Positions 6,381 to 13,211 of a DNA stretch of 17,913 nucleotides are shown here, one piece after another. Positions within the stretch are counted from its first letter, which is position 1, and each line of letters starts with the position of its first letter. Below the pieces are notes generated by a model. It worked only from the letters and a program-made list of their open reading frames with translations, was not told the origin of the DNA and did not search any database. Origin of the DNA: Lachnospiraceae bacterium (GTDB lineage: Bacteria; Bacillota; Clostridia; Lachnospirales; Lachnospiraceae); contig SVEW01000036.1 of assembly GCA_015057205.1 (NCBI GenBank), forward strand, positions 1-17,913, in the 5' to 3' direction. Both the position numbers and the translations under genes were made by a program.

Positions 6381-7310
6381 TCAGCGGTCCGCACTCATTT
6401 CCAAGTGTTGCCGACTTCCAAAACCTTCCGTCTTCAAATCAGAATCTAAATAGTCGTAAGTTTCCGGAACAACTTTAATTAAATTCATGACCTGCGGCAA
6501 TTTCTTCATGGCCTCCAAAGGGATTTTCTTGTGCTCCATTAATTTCAAGTATTCTTCCGAGAATGGCTCTACCATTAAAGCTTTTCCTTCCACCTGCAAA
6601 CTATGTAACTGCCCAAATCCACCGTATGATTCAAAAATTGCAATTCCCACCCTCTTATTTTCTTTTAGACCTCTGAACTTCAATCCGCCTTCCGAGAAAA
6701 AGTAAAAACACCCATCCACAAAGTTGTATTCAATCGGGGTATTTCGCACACTTTCTTTCGAAGCAGTCGCTAACGCACAGGTATTATGTGCACCAATGAA
6801 TGCTTCTATCCTTTCTTTTAACGCAGCACACTCCATATGGGCAGAAACTTTATCGCGCTCTATCCAAACAGATGCTGCCGCATCGTAATCTGGTTGATAC
6901 ATCCTATTGTCCATCCCTCTCCTAATCTTATCTATCAAGCTTTCATCTGCCGGCAGCCACGCAACACTGCCTAGTGTCTCTTTCGTCAACCACTTTGCGG
7001 CCTCGTGCTCTTTTAATACAAGGTCGCCTTTGACAATTTCCGCCCAAAAGCAATCCATGGACAAATGAAAGGTTGGGTAATCGTATTCAATGGTATCAAG
7101 CAAATCACCAACTGCAATTTCCGTATCCAATTCTTCCATAATCTCACGCTTCAAAGCTTCCTGTGGGGTCTCTCCTTCTTCAATTTTACCTCCGGGAAAT
7201 TCCCATCCGCCTTTCAGCTCACCATAACCACGCTGGGTTGCAAAAATAATAGGCTGCCCCTTTTCATTCGTTGCTTTTATAATTGCTGCCACTACTCTTA
7301 CTGTCTTCAT
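6381..7310 (-). CDS. Nudix hydrolase fused to a pyridoxamine-phosphate-oxidase-like flavin-binding domain, C-terminus altered
   Basis: The first 135 residues of this 309-residue protein are a MutT-like Nudix domain. Its Nudix box starts at Gly41 (GKIEEGE...REIMEEL), with Asp62 in place of the usual Gly near the end. Such enzymes hydrolyse (deoxy)nucleoside triphosphates. Residues about 160-295 (AFIGAHNTCALATASKE..., GGLKFRGLKENKRVGIAIFE) resemble the split-barrel FMN-binding family. The start has AGAGG 6 nt upstream and lies 9 nt after the DUF3427 remnant, suggesting an old operon. The last seven residues, LEMSADR, are encoded by inserted DNA. The native ending YEKIC is stranded at the other 35-bp repeat, so the protein is nearly full length but not original. 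Confidence 0.88.
   Translation of the reverse strand: MKTVRVVAAIIKATNEKGQPIIFATQRGYGELKGGWEFPGGKIEEGETPQEALKREIMEELDTEIAVGDLLDTIEYDYPTFHLSMDCFWAEIVKGDLVLKEHEAAKWLTKETLGSVAWLPADESLIDKIRRGMDNRMYQPDYDAAASVWIERDKVSAHMECAALKERIEAFIGAHNTCALATASKESVRNTPIEYNFVDGCFYFFSEGGLKFRGLKENKRVGIAIFESYGGFGQLHSLQVEGKALMVEPFSEEYLKLMEHKKIPLEAMKKLPQVMNLIKVVPETYDYLDSDLKTEGFGSRQHLEMSADR
6404..6438. repeat. 35-bp direct repeat, copy 2 (inside the Nudix fusion gene)
   Basis: Identical to 4353-4387 in the same orientation, 2,051 bp away. This copy is in frame inside the Nudix fusion gene, and beyond it (towards lower coordinates) the gene runs into inserted DNA. Confidence 0.9.
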
Positions 7311-7319
7311 ATTATACCT

Positions 7320-7721
7320 CTATTCATTTACAATATATTCATACAAATCTTCCCGCACCGGAACATCTAACAGCCACTCTATCTCTACTGCTGTTTTTGT
7401 CGTATTCGGCATAACAAATTGTCTTGTGTTCCCACTGGCTTTCATATGTCCCAAATAGTAGAATTCCTTGGAAATCTTATCGTCCTTATTTTTGCGCACA
7501 AATAAATGCACTTGAATGCCTCTCTCTGTGGCATGAAGAAAATTCTGTACATCTTCAGACGCAATACTTCTCCCTGACTTCGAAATGGCTATCAGGCTAT
7601 TTCTACCGGTAAAATGGTCCTCGTATTTTGTGGTATCACTGATATCATCCGCGAAATGTAACAGCATTTAAAATCCTAATTATTTGAAAAAGCCAAACTC
7701 CTTCAAAACCTGTTTTTTATC
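7320..7721 (-). pseudogene. DUF3427 helicase-type protein, 3' remnant
   Basis: An open frame of 115 residues (ATG at 7667) looks like the C-terminal end of DUF3427 proteins, which are normally large helicases: LLHFADDISDTTKYEDHF, VHLFVRKNKDD, FYYLGHMK, and the end VREDLYEYI. The frame before the ATG still reads KKQVLKEFGFFK but is broken by three stops (near 7678, 7666-7672 and 7722). The apparent ATG has no good ribosome binding site. Homology stops at about 7721, where the defence island begins. The rest of the helicase has therefore been lost or displaced. The fragment abuts the Nudix gene, and DUF3427 helicases and Nudix genes are often neighbours. It may be translated, but I treat it as a remnant. 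Confidence 0.75.
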
Positions 7722-7746
7722 TTAATCAAAGCATATCCTTTTTACT

Positions 7747-9213
7747 TTATATTGCAAAAACAGGTTTAAAATATGCCATTTTCGGATAATTGTTTTCAAT
7801 CTGTTCCATCTGACTTTTTAATGCTTTTTCTATATTCTTTTTTTCTGATGAATCACACCATTCTATAGGTTTCTCTTCTATACAATATCCATATTCATTT
7901 AATTTTTCTAGTTGCACTTTACATTCTCCTTCACTTTTTTCCCATGAATCCATAAGCTTTTCAAATGCCTGCTTCGAAAATCTTTTTGTGGTTTTAATTC
8001 TTGAAACCACCCTCGAAATGTCAACAAATGGTTCCTTAGGGTAAATCTTGTTTCCACAATCCATTTCGTCGTATATCCAATCACATATCTCTTGCGTCAA
8101 TCGAAATCTAACCTTTGCAAAAGCAGGATCACAAAACATATCATATTCTGGGTTTCCCCTAATAATAAAACCGTTCTGTGCACTACATCTGATAAATGGT
8201 TGGTACCCGATAGGTTCTACTTCTGTAAGATTAAAGTAATCGTCATTTAAAATGCCACTCATCCTTGATATAATTGCTGGTGCAACAAATAACACCCCAT
8301 ATCGAGAATCGCCACCTAATTCATACACACTTTTTCTTGAATCTGCATATTTAAAATCTAAAGTGTTCAATGGTTTCCATCCCGTTCCATCCCACTTACA
8401 ACAAGCAAAAAATAGCGCAACCATAATATTACCAGAAATATCCATATGTGATGTCGGAATCCCATAGTGTTGAGCAATTGCAGAATCAAATATGTCACTA
8501 TATTGCCACCCATTAATACATTCCAAACTTCTCATCCACAAAGCAAGTTCTGCCGTCCTAAGCGCATTTGCTAACCGACTACTCTCTCTTTCTCCATGCC
8601 GCGCAGGTTCCCCTCTGAACATAGACGGACGACTTTTAGAATAGTATGCATTCTCGCCTCGAAAAAAGTTTCTTATATATCCTTGCGACCACACCATTCT
8701 CCCTTTATAATTGTAAATCTGACCATCTCGCATGGAACACACTAGATTATCAACTATCATTTGCAAAATTGGCATCTGATTTTGCACTTCTTTCCAGATT
8801 TTTTCTCCTTCATCATTTGATTTGACAAATAAATCCAATAAATATGGATACAATACTTCCGTTTCCGGTTTTATCCATGGACAAACGCCCAAAACTCCTC
8901 CCCACTCTAAATAATCGTCTTTTGTAATACTTTTTTGTTTGGATAAGCTATCATATTCTGCCACTATTTTTCTACTTAAATCATTATAATACTTTTCTCG
9001 ATAACACAAACCTTTCAGTTGCTCAAAATCAACTATCGGAATGTCATTAATCGTTTTGGGCACTCTACTTGCATTTTGAAATAACTCACTAGAAATATAG
9101 CGTTCTAAATTATGTTTAAAATCCCCTCGATTACCATATATCATTTTCATATGCCCTTCTAAAAATTCGAATCCTGACATCATGTCAACATAGGTTTCCT
9201 TTCCAATCTCCAA
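7747..9213 (-). CDS. FRG-domain protein (putative defence effector)
   Basis: The 488-residue protein carries an FRG domain. NFFRGENAYY (F184-R185-G186) opens it and AQHYGIPTSHMDISGNIMVALFFAC (about 247-271) matches the conserved QHYG...D...ALFFA pattern. FRG domains are common in phage defence islands. Their biochemical activity is not established. Residues 1-170 are helical and not recognised. The long C-terminal tail is charged, ending in a likely helix. I accept the TTG at 9213 because GGAGGG lies about 8 nt upstream and the next ATG (codon 11) has none. The gene follows a decayed TIR gene and a promoter at 9512-9540. It is AT-rich compared with the core genes, which fits transfer. Confidence 0.8.
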   Translation of the reverse strand: MEIGKETYVDMMSGFEFLEGHMKMIYGNRGDFKHNLERYISSELFQNASRVPKTINDIPIVDFEQLKGLCYREKYYNDLSRKIVAEYDSLSKQKSITKDDYLEWGGVLGVCPWIKPETEVLYPYLLDLFVKSNDEGEKIWKEVQNQMPILQMIVDNLVCSMRDGQIYNYKGRMVWSQGYIRNFFRGENAYYSKSRPSMFRGEPARHGERESSRLANALRTAELALWMRSLECINGWQYSDIFDSAIAQHYGIPTSHMDISGNIMVALFFACCKWDGTGWKPLNTLDFKYADSRKSVYELGGDSRYGVLFVAPAIISRMSGILNDDYFNLTEVEPIGYQPFIRCSAQNGFIIRGNPEYDMFCDPAFAKVRFRLTQEICDWIYDEMDCGNKIYPKEPFVDISRVVSRIKTTKRFSKQAFEKLMDSWEKSEGECKVQLEKLNEYGYCIEEKPIEWCDSSEKKNIEKALKSQMEQIENNYPKMAYFKPVFAI

Positions 9214-9314
9214 AGTTCACACCCTCCACTCCTAGTAATAGACAGATTCATCGACAAACTCGCCACGATGTCAAGTGCATTTTTCATCAGTCGCTTCGCT
9301 GTCTCCCGCCTTTT

Positions 9315-9440
9315 AATACAAAATATTTGCTCTGAATCCACCCCCATATATTCAAAAAGATTTACTATCTCCTCAGCATATTCTTAGTCATTAGTTGAAT
9401 GACTAAGAAAAATAAGATTATTTTTGTTCTCCCTCTCCGT
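9315..9440 (-). pseudogene. TIR-domain gene, 5' remnant with mutated start and in-frame stop
   Basis: On the minus strand the frame from 9440 reads TEREN-KNNLIFLSHSTND, a TAA stop (9384-9386), then EYAEEIVNLFEYMGVDSEQIFC. This is the start of a bacterial TIR domain (FLSHS, D-x-EYAE, QIFC). An AAGGAG motif precedes the first codon, which is ACG where ATG would be expected, so the start is also mutated. After about 9315 the TIR similarity ends and the frame continues with unrecognised residues into the FRG gene start. TIR domains in defence systems cleave NAD or make cyclic nucleotide signals. This copy must be inactive. Confidence 0.7.
9381..9409. repeat. Perfect 12-bp inverted repeat over the TIR stop codon
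   Basis: TTCTTAGTCATT (9381-9392) and AATGACTAAGAA (9398-9409) are perfectly complementary with a 5-nt loop. The TAA that breaks the TIR frame lies inside one arm. No T tract follows on either strand, so it does not look like a terminator. Confidence 0.8.
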
Positions 9441-9511
9441 TGTCTCCTTAATAGATTTTTATGTTTCCTCTTGATAACTAAATACATATCCAGATTATTC
9501 CACATCGACTA

Positions 9512-9540
9512 TTATATCACAATCAAACAGTATTGACACC
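9512..9540 (-). promoter_or_regulatory. Probable promoter for the TIR remnant and FRG gene
   Basis: On the minus strand a TATAAT -10 box (9512-9517) has an extended TG motif just upstream and a 4-of-6 -35 box GTGTCA (9535-9540) at 17 bases. It probably drove the TIR gene and still drives the FRG gene. Bases 9541-9609 hold nothing else that I recognise. Confidence 0.55.
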
Positions 9541-9609
9541 ATTTCCACAAAAAACGTCCAAAATATATATCACTTTAAAGCGCAAAATTCTTTATTGCCT
9601 CACACAAAC

Positions 9610-9660
9610 AAACGCCCCACCACATGAACCTACTGCCTAGTTCCATGCAATGAAGCGTTT
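9610..9660 (-). terminator. Possible terminator after the methyltransferase gene
   Basis: Outer arms AAACGC (9610-9615) and GCGTTT (9655-9660) enclose a second stem built from CATGAAC and GTTCCATG with one bulge. It lies within 60 bases of the methyltransferase stop. The T tract on the minus side is poor (GTTTGTTTGTG), so termination is uncertain. Confidence 0.4.
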
Positions 9661-9669
9661 TCATTAAAT

Positions 9670-11055
9670 CTACTCTTTATCCAAAATGCTTGCCAGCATC
9701 GGTTCCATCTGCTTCACCAAGTCAACAACCAACGCATTTCCCATCATGAATCTCCGCTTATTTAACGGCATTTCCACTGTTTCTTCGCCTACCTTACACC
9801 ACTTCGTGTGTCCCGTAGGGAACCCTTGGATGCGCTCTGTTTCTTCTGCTGTCAGCAAACGAATTCGCCCTGTTTGCTTATCCTTTACAATATGTGTTGT
9901 TCGACTAAATCCGCCTTCCGATGTAAGCATAGTTCTAGCCGGTTTATCATATGCATCAATCATTGCGATTGGTCCTTCTGTAAACACATACTCGTGCCCA
10001 TTTGCAGCCGTTCTCCGAAGTTTCTTTGCTCCCTTAAGATACTGCCAGGTCTGACGTTCTTCCTTACTTAGGCAGGTATGCGTTTCATCACTGTGCGTAA
10101 CATTTGGTGAAGTATAATATAACCGTTCTTCTGGAATAAAGTATTTCTCCTCGACCGCCCCGGTATCCATAACATCACCTAATGTTATTTGACTACCATG
10201 ATAGTCCGGTGCTGTTTTCACGGTGTAAACCATACCATCTTTCATTACCCCGCTATTCTCAAACGGGAAACTGAATGTCTCTGACAATTCTCCAATGCCA
10301 TCCGGCAATTTGTCTATTTTCAGTTTTTTTGAATCTACTGGGTCTACAGGAAACGTTTTGGCAAAAAAACCTTCGTTCAAAATCAGCTTGGCAACACTGC
10401 GTCTATGTAATTCATCTCCAAAGTCCGCAACATAATTAATCTGTCGTTCGATTTCCTTCGCATACTTCAATTCATTTTTGTAAGCAAAAATGAACGTTCT
10501 TCGTCTTCTCTGCTGATATCCATATTCGGCAGCATTGATTACGCGCCATTCCACGGTGTACCCTTCATCACGAAAACATGCCAACATAATTCCAAAATCT
10601 CGACCACGCTGTTTTGCAGGCGATTTCAATAAACGATCTACATTTTCCAACAAAACAAATGGCGGTTTTTTAATTTCTAAAACCTCTCGAATAGACCACC
10701 ACAAAATTCCTTTTTTGCCTTCTAACCCTTTCGATGTTGCTAAAGACGAAGCTACGGAATAATCCTGGCACGGAAACCCTCCAACCAATAACGTAAAATC
10801 CGGTATTGTAGCTTTGTCTACCTCTTCTATGTCAACATTTGTAGTATCATTTCCATCCTTGTCCAAACAAGTTCCAAAATGGTAAACATAACAGTCGTGT
10901 GCGTACTGGGTCTTCTTCTCAGCCGGTTCCCATTGACTAAACCAAACGGTTTTCCATACTTCCTCTTTCTGCATATCTTCTAATGAATTGATGTGATTTA
11001 ACCCGCATCGGAAGCCTCCGACACCAGCAAACAATTCGCATACTGTCTTTTCCAT
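9670..11055 (-). CDS. C5-cytosine DNA methyltransferase of a type II restriction system
   Basis: This 461-residue enzyme transfers a methyl group from S-adenosylmethionine to cytosine C5. Motif I is ELFAGVGGFRCGL (7-19). Motif IV is GGFPCQDYSVA (92-102) with catalytic Cys96. Motif VI is ENV (137-139) and motif VIII is QQRRRR (181-186). Motifs IX-X near the C-terminus are RLLTAEETERIQGFP and MMGNALVVDLV. The target recognition region lies between VIII and IX. Placed 60 nt after a Sau3AI/MutH-type endonuclease, it most likely modifies GATC, as M.Sau3AI does; this is inference from the partner. AAGGAG lies 10 nt before the ATG. Length is somewhat above the minimum for the family but within range. 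Confidence 0.92.
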   Translation of the reverse strand: MEKTVCELFAGVGGFRCGLNHINSLEDMQKEEVWKTVWFSQWEPAEKKTQYAHDCYVYHFGTCLDKDGNDTTNVDIEEVDKATIPDFTLLVGGFPCQDYSVASSLATSKGLEGKKGILWWSIREVLEIKKPPFVLLENVDRLLKSPAKQRGRDFGIMLACFRDEGYTVEWRVINAAEYGYQQRRRRTFIFAYKNELKYAKEIERQINYVADFGDELHRRSVAKLILNEGFFAKTFPVDPVDSKKLKIDKLPDGIGELSETFSFPFENSGVMKDGMVYTVKTAPDYHGSQITLGDVMDTGAVEEKYFIPEERLYYTSPNVTHSDETHTCLSKEERQTWQYLKGAKKLRRTAANGHEYVFTEGPIAMIDAYDKPARTMLTSEGGFSRTTHIVKDKQTGRIRLLTAEETERIQGFPTGHTKWCKVGEETVEMPLNKRRFMMGNALVVDLVKQMEPMLASILDKE

Positions 11056-11115
11056 TATTTTGTAACTCCTTCAAATTTCTTACTCATAACATTATACCAA
11101 GGAATCCCGATTCGA

Positions 11116-12597
11116 TCAATCCCCTTTTTTATTATCGACATCTTTTAATTTTCGAACCAAGTAATCATTATTAATCCAAAAACTTTGTGTCGTCATAAAC
11201 TCACCGTTTGGTAATACATTGGCATCCCTCTCAACATTTCCATATTCTTCGCCACTATTAAAACGATAGGCCGCTTTTTTTGCATGCGGTCGCATATGAA
11301 TAATCTCTGTTTCAGTTTTATTCGGCAAATTATTTTTAAAGCTGACTTTACCGCTCTTATCAATACACTTTGTAAAACGAACTCCATATTCAATTATATT
11401 CTTATATTCTTCCCACTCTTTTCGAACAATAACTTCCAAATCATAATGTGACATATTCCACAATTGGCAACCTTTCACCCGATATACCTCCCCGTCTTTC
11501 TTCCAAACAAAAAAGAAAAAACGTGTTTCCGCAAAATAGTCGTGTAAGGCTGATTCTTCAAACTCCTCTTCAACCAGGTCCATAAATTTAAACGGTGGAA
11601 ACGACATACTCTCTTTAATACTATCATTTTCTTCTAAACGAATAGACTTCACTTTAATATTCGCTTTTTCAAACTCTGCTGCATGTTCATTCCGAATTCC
11701 CAGTATTTTGCAAGCCAAATCCGTCCACTGCGCTTTATTATTATTGTATTCTCTGCCAAACTGAGCACATAATTCTTTGTCCGTTTTTCCAATATATTTC
11801 TTTACGATATCCACCAAAACATCTTCAAAAGACTTTTCTTTCAATGCTGTTGCATCTTTTAAAATAGAATCATTGCTATCCGTCACTCCAGCAACATAAT
11901 GATTTAAAACGTATGTCATATAGGAATTTTTAAAGCAAAAAGCCCTCTTTCTCGCCGGTATATTGTCGCCATAATACTGTGGTACCGTACTTTTTTCTGC
12001 TGTCGCCCCTTTTGTACACGCCCCTAGATACATGGTATCGCTTTCTGATAATTCATGCGCTTTTCCTAAACGGATTTTTTCAACAATAAACGCATAATCC
12101 TGTTTTATGATTTCTAAATCAGCTTCTGGCGGAGTAAACAACTTCACATAATCAATTGTATATTTAAGTTTACTCTCCAAAGATTTATCCCGCAAATAAT
12201 ACACCAGAAGTATCTGCTTCATTTTTTCCCATGCATGTGATTTATAAAAATCCGATTCTATCGGACCATCATAGTTTATCATCGTCAAAACCAATCTCTC
12301 GCCTGCACGCTTTTCACCTTTTTTTGTCAAATCAAACGGTGTAGCCTTCAGCTCTACTCCAGCCTCAGGAAAATCCGCCTCTTGATTTGAATTTGCCTTA
12401 TAGCCAAAATATACCTCTTCCAAAAGATTTCCTAAGCCGCCCTTACGAAGCTTATTCGCATATGCCTGAATTGCCTTTCCATCCGCATAATCTTTTTCAA
12501 TCAATATTTCCTCAAAACTTTTATTTACAAGCTTTTTTGCATAATCCTCTATGCTTTTGGCATCTGTTGGATCATACCCTTTTTCCTTATCAACCAA
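11116..12597 (-). CDS. Sau3AI/MutH-family type II restriction endonuclease
   Basis: The 493-residue protein has the size and two-part build of Sau3AI, in which an N-terminal MutH-like catalytic half is followed by a related regulatory half. The active site reads ADFPEAGVELK: Asp75, Glu82 and Lys84 fit the MutH spacing D-x6-E-x-K, and Glu60/61 in GNLLEEVYFG matches the upstream acidic residue. Such enzymes cut GATC. The translation starts at TTG (12597), with GGAGG 8 nt before it and no better ATG nearby. The ribosome binding site directly follows the stop of the small gene upstream. The cognate methyltransferase is next downstream, so the pair should be functional. Specificity is inferred from family. 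Confidence 0.87.
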   Translation of the reverse strand: MVDKEKGYDPTDAKSIEDYAKKLVNKSFEEILIEKDYADGKAIQAYANKLRKGGLGNLLEEVYFGYKANSNQEADFPEAGVELKATPFDLTKKGEKRAGERLVLTMINYDGPIESDFYKSHAWEKMKQILLVYYLRDKSLESKLKYTIDYVKLFTPPEADLEIIKQDYAFIVEKIRLGKAHELSESDTMYLGACTKGATAEKSTVPQYYGDNIPARKRAFCFKNSYMTYVLNHYVAGVTDSNDSILKDATALKEKSFEDVLVDIVKKYIGKTDKELCAQFGREYNNNKAQWTDLACKILGIRNEHAAEFEKANIKVKSIRLEENDSIKESMSFPPFKFMDLVEEEFEESALHDYFAETRFFFFVWKKDGEVYRVKGCQLWNMSHYDLEVIVRKEWEEYKNIIEYGVRFTKCIDKSGKVSFKNNLPNKTETEIIHMRPHAKKAAYRFNSGEEYGNVERDANVLPNGEFMTTQSFWINNDYLVRKLKDVDNKKGD

Positions 12598-12613
12598 TTC
12601 CCTTTCCTCCCAC

Positions 12614-12850
12614 TTATATTGGCTGCTTAGCCATTTTATTTAATTTACCGCAATACTCAACTAGCCTACGATTTTGTCTATCAACTGTAGTCAACCACTC
12701 TTCTACATTCGTTGAATTGTTAGAATTTCTGCGCAAAATACCTGCAATATCATTTCCGGGAATCAGTTTATGAAATGGCTCAGTACCGCCCTTATATATA
12801 CAATCGATTTTATAATCCACATTTTCCAGATCCGCAAATTGAACCTCCAT
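12614..12850 (-). CDS. Small protein of unknown role leading the restriction operon
   Basis: The protein has 78 residues from the ATG at 12850, which has AGGGGG 4 nt upstream. An ATG five codons earlier (12865) is less likely. It ends 16 nt before the endonuclease start, so it is the first gene of the restriction operon. The segment ADLENVDYKIDCIYKGG, followed by HKLIPGND, recalls the N-terminal DNA-binding part of AspBHI-like and related modification-dependent restriction enzymes (D-L-x-VD-x-IYKGG). The rest of such an enzyme is absent. It lacks a clear helix-turn-helix, so I do not call it a controller protein. It may be a truncated enzyme or a small accessory protein. Confidence 0.55.
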   Translation of the reverse strand: MEVQFADLENVDYKIDCIYKGGTEPFHKLIPGNDIAGILRRNSNNSTNVEEWLTTVDRQNRRLVEYCGKLNKMAKQPI

Positions 12851-12875
12851 GAGACCCCCTATCATTTGATATCCA

Positions 12876-12904
12876 TTGACTTTTTTCCTAACTTATCTTA
12901 TAAT
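12876..12904 (+). promoter_or_regulatory. Promoter of the antisense RNA
   Basis: On the plus strand TTGACT (12876-12881) and TATAAT (12899-12904) are exactly 17 bases apart. There is no coding frame of note downstream before the terminator at 12955-13000, so it should produce a short non-coding RNA. Confidence 0.8.
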
Positions 12905-12910
12905 ATATTT

Positions 12911-13002
12911 AATTAAGGAGCTACCAGCAGACGGTTGACTCCGCATATTATTTAAAGCAACTGCTTAGTTTATTTGCGAGAACTGCGGCGGTTGCTTTTT
13001 GT
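12911..13002 (+). ncRNA. Putative antisense RNA antitoxin, about 90 nt
   Basis: The promoter at 12876-12904 predicts a start near 12911. A 10-bp stem (arms 12955-12964 and 12988-12997, one G-T pair) followed by TTTTT to 13000 predicts the end. The RNA is complementary to about the last 10 codons of the membrane peptide gene at 12970-13089 and to the mRNA beyond its stop. This convergent 3' overlap is the layout of TxpA/RatA and BsrG/SR4, in which the antisense RNA promotes decay of the toxin mRNA. No ribosome-bound frame is evident. Function is inferred from layout. Confidence 0.7.
12955..13000 (+). terminator. Terminator of the antisense RNA
   Basis: Arms 12955-12964 and 12988-12997 pair over 10 bp (one G-T), with a run of five T at 12996-13000. 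The toxin stop codon (12970-12972, minus strand) lies within its loop. Confidence 0.8.
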
Positions 13003-13089
13003 TATATCTTTTCCAAGCAAGTAGCCCAATCCCAAAACTGCAATAATCAGATTCAAGATGCCTAACAAGTCAGACAACGATATGTACAT
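12970..13089 (-). CDS. 39-residue membrane peptide, putative type I toxin
   Basis: The peptide starts MYISLSDLLGILNLIIAVLG and ends GLGYLLGKDITKSNRRSSRK. It has a short N-terminal segment, one hydrophobic span (about residues 8-25) and a strongly basic tail, the build of small holin-like or type I toxins of Firmicutes that damage the membrane. The ATG at 13089 has an excellent AAAGGAGG motif 8 nt upstream. It has its own promoter at 13212-13240 and a leader of about 115 nt with a strong hairpin. A convergent antisense RNA overlaps its 3' end. It sits between a restriction operon and a broken marR copy. I do not recognise the exact family; a harmless small membrane protein is the alternative. 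Confidence 0.75.
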   Translation of the reverse strand: MYISLSDLLGILNLIIAVLGLGYLLGKDITKSNRRSSRK

Positions 13090-13138
13090 ATGGCATTCCT
13101 CCTTTGCAAACTCAAACCAGGTTTACGGGTTACAGATT

Positions 13139-13162
13139 GCAGAGGAGTTCCGGCTCCTCTGC
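13139..13162 (-). promoter_or_regulatory. Leader hairpin upstream of the membrane peptide gene
   Basis: A perfect 9-bp stem (arms 13139-13147 and 13154-13162) with a 6-nt loop lies in the 5' leader. One arm contains CTCCTC in the mRNA and could also pair with the AGGAGG of the peptide's ribosome binding site, about 45 nt downstream. That would be a way to keep a toxin mRNA untranslated until it is refolded or processed. There is no T tract, so it is not a terminator. Confidence 0.55.
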
Positions 13163-13211
13163 ATAAGCAGCGGGGCCAACCGCCTACCGTTTAAAAGTAG
13201 CTCCAACTATT

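Noticed and set aside
4353..6438. The 35-bp repeats as ends of an insertion sequence
   Set aside because: They are direct, not inverted, and copy 2 encodes conserved residues of the host gene, so they derive from the target.
6255..6449. 64-codon plus-strand open frame
   Set aside because: Covers hairpins, one 35-bp repeat and the reverse of the Nudix gene; no ribosome binding site.
9381..9409. 12-bp inverted repeat as a terminator
   Set aside because: No T tract follows the stem on either strand, and it lies within former coding sequence.
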